Below, piece after piece: positions 1 through 6,266 of a DNA stretch of 15,496 nucleotides (the stretch's first letter is position 1; each line of letters begins with the position of its first letter). The notes below the pieces were generated by a model. That model was not told where the DNA came from, searched no databases, and saw only the letters and a list, made by a program, of their open reading frames with translations. A program made the translations under genes and the position numbers. The stretch spans positions 1-15,496 of the forward strand of contig CANOBT010000130.1 of NCBI GenBank assembly GCA_947564305.1. The letters run 5' to 3'. The DNA is from an uncultured Lachnospiraceae bacterium (lineage in GTDB: Bacteria; Bacillota_A; Clostridia; Lachnospirales; Lachnospiraceae).

Positions 1-313
1 TTTCGAGGATTTGATATAATCCCTGATGGCAGTTTTAAGGAAATACACAGTTTATTTGGCACTCTCGTACCTTTTACAAAATATATTTTTCTAATAATAA
101 CTTTCCGTCAGTATCTTTCAGCAAGTTACTATTTTCCTTTGATTATTCCCATATTTCAGGGCGTTCACAAAAAAAGCAAGTGAAAACTTAATACCTTATT
201 CCATCCCAAAATAGTGCCTCTTACAGACTTATAATCTACTATGCTACATACACCTTGAAGTAACTATGAACGCTTAAATTATAATATTCTCCTGCTACAA
301 TTTCCCATATGTA
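1..313. other. AT-rich non-coding edge downstream of the operon
   Basis: No gene can be defended here. Plus-strand frame 1 is open from the window edge to a TGA at 181-183 (60 codons, hydrophobic and aromatic-rich, no recognisable family). It could be the 3' end of a convergent gene cut by the edge, but AT-rich DNA also yields such runs. On the minus strand, after the stop of the last operon gene, I see no convincing GC-rich hairpin with a T-tract. The best candidate is a weak 5-bp stem (TTCAC/GTGAA) around a poly-A loop near 164-184. No tRNA, direct-repeat att site or IS end was seen. Confidence 0.4.
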
Positions 314-733
314 TTATTCATCATATACTGTCAACTTATATTTTTCAATTATCCCGACCAAGGTTGCCTCATATTCATATCTCGCCTCACAATACGGATA
401 CTTAGGATCCTGCAGCGATTGAACGGCCCTTATGTAATTGCTTTCTCCTATAAGTTCCTCCCAATTAGGAGCTTCCTGAGAATGATCCTTCCATGTGGCA
501 AGGTAATCATTATGTTCCATTATGACATGCCGCAAAACCGGAGAGTTTGCATGGAAACCCTCCTGATGCGAAAATAATTCATTTGGGCTTATTTCAACCT
601 CATTCTTTTCCCAGTCAATTGCTTCCAAAGCAATCGCAATAACAATAGACGGCAGACAAATATGCCTTCTGCGCCAATCTTCCTGTGCAATCTGTCCTAT
701 AATCTCAATAAAAAGTTCTTTGTTCCTTTTCAT
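314..733 (-). CDS. Signal-less glucosaminidase-like protein
   Basis: This 139-residue protein resembles the glucosaminidase (LytG/FlgJ-like) lysozyme-fold domain. Near residues 8-41, FIEIIGQIAQEDW, then LPS, then IALEAIDW follows the family pattern in which a helix ends in the catalytic Glu (family: LESGWG); Glu37 is kept but the residues after it differ. Residues 107-139 (SLQDPKYPY, then IIEKYKLTVYD) match the family's usual ending with DP-Y and IIEKY-L-YD. It has no signal peptide or membrane segment, unlike secreted autolysins, so it would be cytoplasmic unless exported by the neighbouring machine or a holin-like partner. An upstream in-frame start exists, but the ATG at 733 has GAGGAG six bases before it and lies after the stop of the small membrane gene. 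It is the last operon gene. Family assignment is by motif only; activity is uncertain. Confidence 0.6.
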   Translation of the reverse strand: MKRNKELFIEIIGQIAQEDWRRRHICLPSIVIAIALEAIDWEKNEVEISPNELFSHQEGFHANSPVLRHVIMEHNDYLATWKDHSQEAPNWEELIGESNYIRAVQSLQDPKYPYCEARYEYEATLVGIIEKYKLTVYDE

Positions 734-746
734 TTGCTTCTCCTCT

Positions 747-878
747 CTATTTACGTTTCCAGTACCACCCAAGCGCCGCCGCGCCTGCAATTGCCCATAT
801 ACCGTATCCCTTACACATTACAATAAAGAAGATAATCCCTCCTGCAACCATTAATGCAATCTTCTCTTTTCTTCCCAT
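747..878 (-). CDS. 43-residue small membrane protein
   Basis: This short gene has an AAGGAG ribosome binding site five bases before its ATG (876-878) and starts nine bases after the stop of the winged-helix gene. It encodes a basic N-terminus (MGRKEK), a hydrophobic helix (ALMVAGGIIFFIVM), a tight CKGYG turn, a second hydrophobic stretch (IWAIAGAAALGWYW) and a basic tail (KRK). It thus looks like a two-helix hairpin in the membrane. The size, helix hairpin and basic ends are holin-like, and the next gene encodes a signal-less wall-hydrolase-like protein 13 bases downstream. That pairing is an inference; it could equally be a small transfer accessory peptide or an assembly helper. The good ribosome binding site and the fit between its neighbours support it being translated. 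Confidence 0.6.
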   Translation of the reverse strand: MGRKEKIALMVAGGIIFFIVMCKGYGIWAIAGAAALGWYWKRK

Positions 879-887
879 ATATGCTCC

Positions 888-1904
888 TTAGAAGAAAGGG
901 TATGTGTGCTGGGAGGTAACAGTCCCCAGCACTTTTTTCCCATCTTCCCCATCTTTTACACTGGTAATACGTACAAGGCTGCTATGCAGGTCATACGCTG
1001 CACTCTTTATTGCACCCTCCGAACTGTAGTAGATATGCTGCAACATGCTTTCCGGAAACAGAGTACAGACCATACCGCTAATCTTCTTAAAATCCTCCAA
1101 ATCCTCACATACCAATACCGCCTGAACAATATTTCCATCCTTGTTGAGCTGCTCCATATACCCCTTTAAAGCAGATACTTTTTTCTGTAAATGCTTGTCC
1201 CATTCAGATTCCGTAAACCTTTTCAAGTCCACGCGGGTAAACATCGGTTCCACTATTGTCACATAATTTTTTCCGGCAATTTCGTGAAAAATCCTGCTGT
1301 TAAAGATGATTTTCCCGTTTTCCTTATCCTGATACGAAGGCATAAAATCAAACTCTTTTAAATGCGGACTTTTCATCAGTTCATTTGTAATCAGTGACGA
1401 GGCTGCTTTTTCCACGATTTCAAGGGGTGGAAGGATGTCTTTTTCGTGTCTGGCATCCGTATTCAGCTTTAGCGCCTGATATATGACCTTGCAGAACTCA
1501 GGCGTTGTAGAATACAAGACGATATTGTTTCCCTCCTTTGTGTAGACAAACCTGCGCAGCATCCCCATACTGCACATCTTCTTTATCCTGCTGAGCAGCG
1601 CATCCCTGTCAATATAGCGCGGCACGCGCTTCTGTGGCCAGAAACTGCCTAATGCCTGAATCGTTTCCGCCACTACTTTGGGGATTGTATACTTGTACAG
1701 TGCTATCACATACCCGATATACAGATCGGACAGTACAATTTCCTCATTCCGGTAATAGTAGGCAATTTTATCCAGAGAATTTCTTTTATCCGAATCCGGC
1801 ACACTGATCTCCATTTCCGGCATATACTCAAAAAGTGCCTTATACCCCATCATACCTACTATATCGCGGGCAGCCCTCTCTGTTGTCTTTTCCGTATCAG
1901 CCAT
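888..1904 (-). CDS. Winged-helix protein, possible replication-relaxation type
   Basis: This 338-residue soluble protein has an N-terminal part (about 50-145) with helix-rich sequence and a probable winged helix: LLSRIKKMCSMGMLRR followed by a beta-hairpin-like VYTKEGNNIVLYSTT. The second half (about 195-315) alternates strands and helices. It includes YVTIVEPMF and then a WDKHLQKKVSALKGYMEQ helix, which recalls degenerate PD-(D/E)xK nuclease-like folds with VEP at the acidic strand. Winged helix plus such a domain is the layout of replication-relaxation family proteins found on mobile elements of Gram-positives; I offer that as a possible relation, not a firm one. The gene starts by a TAATG overlap with the stop of the S1-like gene, so the two are translationally coupled. 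A DNA-binding or DNA-processing role near transfer is the simplest reading. Confidence 0.5.
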   Translation of the reverse strand: MADTEKTTERAARDIVGMMGYKALFEYMPEMEISVPDSDKRNSLDKIAYYYRNEEIVLSDLYIGYVIALYKYTIPKVVAETIQALGSFWPQKRVPRYIDRDALLSRIKKMCSMGMLRRFVYTKEGNNIVLYSTTPEFCKVIYQALKLNTDARHEKDILPPLEIVEKAASSLITNELMKSPHLKEFDFMPSYQDKENGKIIFNSRIFHEIAGKNYVTIVEPMFTRVDLKRFTESEWDKHLQKKVSALKGYMEQLNKDGNIVQAVLVCEDLEDFKKISGMVCTLFPESMLQHIYYSSEGAIKSAAYDLHSSLVRITSVKDGEDGKKVLGTVTSQHTYPFF

Positions 1905-2884
1905 TACATTTCCTCTCCCTCCTGATTATTTTCCGGCTTTTCGTATCCCTCCAGCGTAAGCGCCTGGAACACCCTTGCTTTTAAGGAGCGTTCCTTTGTA
2001 TTCATGTAATAAATCTTTCCCATATACTCCATGCCCGGAATAATTGGAAAATCTCTTGCTGATGACGGGTACTCGGTAAATACCTGGATATCTTCCAAGC
2101 CATTGATTTCGCCAAACCAGTGCCCCTTTTTCAGTGACAGGCACTTAATGCGCACAATGTCGCCAACATGATACTTTTCTTCCAGCGATTTCTGCTCCCA
2201 CGGATCCTCTACCAGCTCCTTTCTGGAGCAGGCATAATAGATAATGTCCTGTTTCTTCTGCTTTCTTATCTTTTTTTCATGTATGCATACTTCCACAACA
2301 TCACCGTAAGATACTGTTCCCTTCAACGCGGACGTAAATGTATTTGCCCAGTCGCCGATATACACAAACCCTAAGATTCCGACACCGCATAAGTCCAGCC
2401 ATACGCCCGTATCTATGTTCTCTCCGTCTACCGTTTTAGACTGGATACGGATTACCTTGCCCTTTACACGCAAGTTTGCATTCCCGTTATCCTTTTTCAG
2501 CCGGTTATTGATTTCTTCTTCGATTTCCGGACGTTTATCCTTCCGCGCTTCATTGTGGCTTACCCAGACGGTACGACTTTCATCGTCCACCCTGACCACT
2601 TTTACATAGTATACGTCCGCCAGCTTCTGTGACTTGTACCGCAGATCATACGGATCCCCCGTAATTGCATCTGATGCCATGCAGATAATAATGTCCTTGT
2701 CCACTTTGGAAAGGGTGCCGTCTGCTCCTGCCTTTTCAAAAGCCATCTGCATATATTCCCCTGTATCCATCAGCTTTTTATAACGCTCCAGATGCCCATC
2801 TGTCCTTTCTGGCGCATAAGAATGTTCTTTCTCTTTTCTTCCGCCTAAAAATTTTCCTGAAATTTCATACAACTGGTCTTTCAT
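1904..2884 (-). CDS. S1-repeat (OB-fold) RNA-binding-like protein
   Basis: This 326-residue soluble protein appears to carry successive S1/OB-fold segments. The best is about 138-228: VKGKVIRI at the first strand, then VWLDLCGVGILGFVYIGDW (the family's G-V-L-G-GF-H-S surface), then VSYGDVVEVCI, ending in SRKELVEDPW. That ending matches the S-K-dPW signature that closes S1 repeats in ribosomal protein S1. A preceding strand-rich segment (91-135, VYYVKVVRVDDESRTVWVSH) and a following one (237-310, YHVGDIVRIKCLSL) look like partial repeats. An upstream GTG at 2893 is possible, but it sits inside the GGAGG-spaced leader; the ATG at 2884 has GGAGG eight bases upstream and is preferred. S1 proteins bind single-stranded RNA or ssDNA, so a role on element mRNA or transferred ssDNA is conceivable. 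S1-like is fairly sure; the role is unknown. Confidence 0.6.
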   Translation of the reverse strand: MKDQLYEISGKFLGGRKEKEHSYAPERTDGHLERYKKLMDTGEYMQMAFEKAGADGTLSKVDKDIIICMASDAITGDPYDLRYKSQKLADVYYVKVVRVDDESRTVWVSHNEARKDKRPEIEEEINNRLKKDNGNANLRVKGKVIRIQSKTVDGENIDTGVWLDLCGVGILGFVYIGDWANTFTSALKGTVSYGDVVEVCIHEKKIRKQKKQDIIYYACSRKELVEDPWEQKSLEEKYHVGDIVRIKCLSLKKGHWFGEINGLEDIQVFTEYPSSARDFPIIPGMEYMGKIYYMNTKERSLKARVFQALTLEGYEKPENNQEGEEM

Positions 2885-2931
2885 TGATCGCACCTCCGTT
2901 AAAATAATATGTTTTACCGGTTATCAATCCG

Positions 2932-3414
2932 TTACCGGAAAATACTGATAAACCAGGAAATACCAAATACAATAATCAAAAGGATTACCGGCACCGCTAT
3001 CATACCGACGCTGATTGCCGTTTTCCGCATTTTCTTGTCTTTTGTTGCCAACAGTGCAATAGCTGCTCCCAAAACAAAGGAAACAAGCCCTATCAGCAGT
3101 GCCCCTGCTTTTATGCTTTTTAAATTGCTGTAACAAGCCGCCGCTATGGTACGCAGGATCCGTTCAGCAAAATTGCCGCTGATTTCTATCGGATTAACTT
3201 CCTCCAAATTTTCCATGCCGCTCTCCCAAGAATCCTGTATCCGTTCTCTTAACGCATCATATATGGAGTTTTCCTGCTCGCTCTCCCCTGTTTCCTCCTG
3301 AATGTATACCTCTTCCCCATATGCAATGGACGGAGGAATGAAAAAGAAAGCCATACATCCAAAGAACACTGCAATAGCAATCCGCAGACAATGCAGTTTG
3401 TCAATTTTTTCCAT
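2932..3414 (-). CDS. Two-helix VirB2/TrbC-like membrane protein with signal peptide
   Basis: The 160-residue product begins with a signal-like hydrophobic stretch (about 9-32, ending IAYGEE, a plausible cleavage site). An acidic linker (about 34-80, rich in Glu) follows, then two transmembrane helices (about 101-123 and 132-155) joined by a basic turn (ATKDKKMRK). This plan (leader, linker, two helices joined by a charged cytoplasmic turn) is that of VirB2/TrbC-type pilin or channel subunits, and it resembles the two such proteins at the operon start. An ATG six bases upstream at 3420 lies only one base after the GGGGG run, so the second ATG at 3414, six bases from that run, is preferred. The start lies within the end of the GGDEF-like gene, suggesting coupling. 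The exact family is not certain; fold and location are. Confidence 0.55.
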   Translation of the reverse strand: MEKIDKLHCLRIAIAVFFGCMAFFFIPPSIAYGEEVYIQEETGESEQENSIYDALRERIQDSWESGMENLEEVNPIEISGNFAERILRTIAAACYSNLKSIKAGALLIGLVSFVLGAAIALLATKDKKMRKTAISVGMIAVPVILLIIVFGISWFISIFR

Positions 3415-4294
3415 TCCCATCCCCCTTGTTTCTGTCCTTTATGAATATTGGCAGTCTTGGACCTGGGCAGGAAGTCTCGATCCCGGTACTGCCTTCCCCT
3501 AACTTACCCATTTCCTCCTGAATCTTCGTTAAAACCTTTTCTTTTTCCATATGCACCAGCGATGTCAGGAACAAGGACGTTTCTGGCAGCAACAGCATAA
3601 TCTTCTGCATATGATCCAATGCCGTCCCCTTTTCGCCATCTGTCAGAACAGCTATCATATCCGCCGCAATACGGTAAGCCGTTATGCCTTCCTTTTCCCT
3701 AAAATACCCCGCAAGCTCCTGAAGCCTGCAATCCATGCTGTTTTCGGAATACGGTCTTTCCAAATACACCGGAACCCGGGCAACAACAAGATACCCTTCC
3801 TGCCTGGAGGCGATTATCCGGGATACCGCCTGCTTAAATACGGCTATTCCCGGCAGCTCCGTTACCGGATCGGTAAAAAAATTCTTCTCTGACTCATCTG
3901 CCAAAAGACACGTACACCAGAATAATTGAAATATCCATAACAGATTTTCCGTATCTTCTGATGCCAATCCGCTTCCTCCCTGACATCCTTCCAATATCAG
4001 GAATCCTTCATACTTTCCCATATCTGACAGCACGAATGCCCGACTGTCATTCCTAATCCGGCATCTTTCTTCTACTGCGGGCAGGGGGCATCTCCAGAAT
4101 CCTGCCTCATCATCCGGAAGGGAGGAATAGAAGAATACGGTTATATCTCCCCTTAGCAGATGAATCGTGCATCTGCCGTCCTGACCTGCCATAAGAAGCG
4201 AAAGCATTGCTGCCGCCTCCATTGCCAGTTCTTCCCCTGCCGGACTCTTTTGCGCTAATTCCTTCAGTTTTTTTATTATTGATGTAATCTGCAT
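3401..4294 (-). CDS. GAF-GGDEF-like protein with degenerate active site
   Basis: This 297-residue protein has an N-terminal alpha/beta part (about 20-130) with GAF-like features (strands RCTIHLLRGDITVFFYS and YEGFLILEG, then a long helix). A GGDEF-like domain starting at DPVTELPG (142-149), matching the DPLTGLPNR entry of diguanylate cyclases, follows. The signature strand reads AYRIAADMIAVL (206-217) where the family has yRiGGDEFavl: GG is replaced by AA, Glu by Met and Phe by Ile, with one Asp kept. Synthesis of cyclic di-GMP is therefore very unlikely; a binding, GTP-sensing or scaffold role is possible. The tail (about 266-297) is Gly-, Pro- and Lys-rich. The gene starts inside the end of the recombinase-like gene (19-base overlap) with AGGAGG four bases before its ATG. 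The GGDEF-like assignment is fairly confident; GAF is tentative. Confidence 0.6.
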   Translation of the reverse strand: MQITSIIKKLKELAQKSPAGEELAMEAAAMLSLLMAGQDGRCTIHLLRGDITVFFYSSLPDDEAGFWRCPLPAVEERCRIRNDSRAFVLSDMGKYEGFLILEGCQGGSGLASEDTENLLWIFQLFWCTCLLADESEKNFFTDPVTELPGIAVFKQAVSRIIASRQEGYLVVARVPVYLERPYSENSMDCRLQELAGYFREKEGITAYRIAADMIAVLTDGEKGTALDHMQKIMLLLPETSLFLTSLVHMEKEKVLTKIQEEMGKLGEGSTGIETSCPGPRLPIFIKDRNKGDGNGKN

Positions 4295-4926
4295 CTGTCC
4301 TCCTGTAAATCGGCCTCATCAATATTTGCCACCTCATTTAAGAGCTGGCTGTCATATTCAATGCTCATGCCTTTAAAAATGCGGTTGAGCAGATAATACC
4401 GCTCCACCTGATATTCTGTTGCAACATCCTCTATGGTTTTTCTACCGTATGCAATTTCAAGATAGCCGTACAGACTGCGAAGATACCCGGAATTGTATAC
4501 CCTGCTCAGATCCAGTTCACTGCTGGAGCGTTCCAGCATTTTTCTATACACCTGCTTTTGAAGCGGTTTCCCCTGTTTATTAACGCAAAGATACATTTCT
4601 TTCATCTGTTCCTCTTCCGTATTCCTGACCTTTATGCGCTGCATCGCATACCATGCCAGATTTTTTCTGTCTTCCCCGCTCAGTCCCACTTCCTTTTCAT
4701 CACATATAATCTGATCTTTTACATACACATTGCCATGTACACATTCATAGACATCGGACAGACGCATCTCAAGGATATCCTGTACTTTCAAAATACTATG
4801 AAGCTGTAAGTAAAAAACAGGGTAAGAACCTACACTGTACGTTTTAATATGTGTCGAAAGCTTTTCTATTTCTTCCATAATAAATGAAATGCGGTCTTCA
4901 TTCCCCTTTGTCTGTGTTTCGTTCAC
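4276..4926 (-). CDS. Degenerate tyrosine-recombinase-fold protein
   Basis: This 216-residue protein aligns over its length with the catalytic core of XerD-like tyrosine recombinases. LKVQDILEMRLSDVY (46-60) matches the family's GLRxSELxxLxxxDI box, but the first catalytic Arg is Lys47. GNVYVK, then KEVGLSGEDRKNLAWYA, fits the beta-hairpin and following helix. GYLRSLYGYLEIAYG (147-161) matches the HxLRH...G box with His replaced by Gly147, Arg150 kept and Gly161 at the family spacing. The LGH segment is lost (about 171-173), and the nucleophile Tyr position aligns with Arg182. It should not cut DNA; it may bind DNA or proteins. The start is GTG with AAGGAGG nine bases upstream. It lies mid-operon among transfer genes, not at an element end as an integrase would. 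The alignment is by eye; structure prediction would decide it. Confidence 0.5.
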   Translation of the reverse strand: MNETQTKGNEDRISFIMEEIEKLSTHIKTYSVGSYPVFYLQLHSILKVQDILEMRLSDVYECVHGNVYVKDQIICDEKEVGLSGEDRKNLAWYAMQRIKVRNTEEEQMKEMYLCVNKQGKPLQKQVYRKMLERSSSELDLSRVYNSGYLRSLYGYLEIAYGRKTIEDVATEYQVERYYLLNRIFKGMSIEYDSQLLNEVANIDEADLQEDRCRLHQ

Positions 4927-4948
4927 TAAATATTTCCTCCTTTTTCTC

Positions 4949-5686
4949 TCAAGGCCCCATTCTGAGACCCACTTTTAAATTCCCTGTACCCATTTTCTTT
5001 TCCCTTCCTTTTTTCATTTTCTGCATAGTATTCTGATATAAGGCAAATCCCTCATCTGACTGTAATTCCTGTATGATATTTTCCGGAAGGTGTTCAGCCA
5101 GGCAGCAATTTTCAACATAACTTAATTTATCCCGGACTTCCTGATAGCGGATCTGTGTATTATGGGCATCAATGCCTGCGCTGATATAATAGACATACCG
5201 TTCAAGCGTATCTTTTCCCAAAATATCCAGCACTGACACAACTTCATCCATAGACCTGATTCCGTAATATTCCCTGGATTCCCTTCTGGAGCGCCTTGAC
5301 AGGATTCTTTTCGTCAATTCCTCCGCATCGGCATCTTCTTCATAAACCGCGTCCGTAATCCCCGCAGCATACAAAACCGCCATGTAATCCGTACCGTAGT
5401 GCTTCCTATCTACCGACACAACTACCGGGATTCTTTTAATGTCCCTGAGTGCCGCAATTTCCCATGACTGGTAAGATGCCGACATATCCATATTTTCCTG
5501 TAGAAGAATAACCACATTCTCGTGATTATCCATAGAAAACGTCTTATATTCCACTTCCTGCTTGCTTAAGCATGGATGTATAACAACCTTTACTTCTCTT
5601 TCTAATGCCATCTGGCAAATCCTCTCTACAAGTCCGGTTGATGTGGTGTCTTCCGGAATGCCGCAGATCACCTCTATTTGTCTCAT
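4949..5686 (-). CDS. Receiver-like (TadZ/CpaE-type N-domain) protein
   Basis: A 245-residue soluble protein, unrecognised as a whole. The first 130 residues alternate strands and helices in a receiver-like order: QIEVICGI (3-10), helix 16-30, VKVVIHP (32-38), NVVILLQ (57-63), helix, IPVVVSVD (86-93), and YAAGITDAVYEEDADAEELTKRI (106-128), which resembles the closing AGa-D-V-P-EEL-I element of receivers. The position expected for the phospho-acceptor Asp is taken by Leu or Gln, so phosphorylation is unlikely. TadZ/CpaE proteins carry a similar inactive receiver before a ParA-like ATPase, but no Walker motif is present here. The C-terminal half is helical and ends in a basic KKGREKK-rich tail. 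The GTG/ATG choice is clear: an ATG at 5686 follows GAGGTGG and overlaps the previous gene's end. Function is unknown. Confidence 0.5.
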   Translation of the reverse strand: MRQIEVICGIPEDTTSTGLVERICQMALEREVKVVIHPCLSKQEVEYKTFSMDNHENVVILLQENMDMSASYQSWEIAALRDIKRIPVVVSVDRKHYGTDYMAVLYAAGITDAVYEEDADAEELTKRILSRRSRRESREYYGIRSMDEVVSVLDILGKDTLERYVYYISAGIDAHNTQIRYQEVRDKLSYVENCCLAEHLPENIIQELQSDEGFALYQNTMQKMKKGREKKMGTGNLKVGLRMGP

Positions 5687-5694
5687 TTGCCACC

Positions 5695-6246
5695 TCACTG
5701 TTCCAGAGTATCTAAAACATTGATACCTGTAATTTTCCACTCATTGCTCTGCTTTTCGATATTCAGCTTGATATACTGCATAATCTGCCCGTTTCCGCTT
5801 CCGTTCAGCGTAAAACAGCTCTCCATGATGACCTCTGCCTCTGTCTCTGAAAAGCAGCAATAATAGCACTTCGCCTCCCGAAGTGAAGATATCACTGCCG
5901 GAATTTTCTCTCCGCTTTCCATTGATTCTCCTACTGAAAACGGCACTAGTTCCGCATATGCCTGTGGTGTCATAAATGCTTCCGTCCCTTCGTAAAACCT
6001 GCGTTCCCTGGTATCGTAGGTATACAAAACCTCTGCAAATGACTGTAAAAACTGCTCCGGATCCTGTCCGGCCGACTGTTCCAAAGGCACTTCCTCTTGT
6101 CCTGCCATGTCCTCTGTCTGCGATTTGTCTTCCCCTGTGCCATCTCTTGACGTAACCAGTAAAAACGTGCCCGTCAGAAAAAGCAGAACCACCAGAATTG
6201 TAACCAGTGTTGAAAACAGCGCTTTTTTGAAATTACCATATTTCAT
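5695..6246 (-). CDS. VirB8/TcpC-like conjugation core protein
   Basis: This 183-residue bitopic protein has a short cytoplasmic N-terminus (MKYGNFKKAL), one transmembrane helix (about 11-33, rich in Leu and Val) and an acidic, low-complexity linker (about 35-62). A C-terminal domain of about 120 residues (FLQSFAEVLYTYDTRE through IKLNIEKQSNEWKITGINVL) follows. This is the plan of VirB8 and Gram-positive TcpC/TraM proteins, whose NTF2-like domain sits outside the membrane and contacts channel parts. The FAEVLYTYDTRER helix and the closing strand EWKITGINVL fit the NTF2-like fold. An in-frame start 87 bases upstream lies inside the previous gene; the ATG at 6246 has GGAGG seven bases before it and gives a clean N-terminus. 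It follows the wall-hydrolase gene, a common order in Gram-positive conjugation operons. Confidence is moderate because this domain is sequence-divergent. Confidence 0.65.
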   Translation of the reverse strand: MKYGNFKKALFSTLVTILVVLLFLTGTFLLVTSRDGTGEDKSQTEDMAGQEEVPLEQSAGQDPEQFLQSFAEVLYTYDTRERRFYEGTEAFMTPQAYAELVPFSVGESMESGEKIPAVISSLREAKCYYCCFSETEAEVIMESCFTLNGSGNGQIMQYIKLNIEKQSNEWKITGINVLDTLEQ

Positions 6247-6266
6247 GTTTCTTCCTCCTTGTTTCT

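Noticed and set aside
1..183. Open plus-strand frame from the window edge (60 codons)
   Set aside because: No start or family resemblance is visible and AT-rich DNA can give such a run by chance; it is mentioned only as a possible cut gene end.
124..273. Two 7-base inverted pairs (AGTTACT/AGTAACT and GCGTTCA/TGAACGC)
   Set aside because: The pairs are far apart and interleaved rather than nested, so no hairpin forms; likely chance.
2885..2931. CCGGT...ACCGG hairpin between the third two-helix gene and the S1-like gene
   Set aside because: Only five pairs with a 12-base loop and no clean T-tract; not a convincing terminator.
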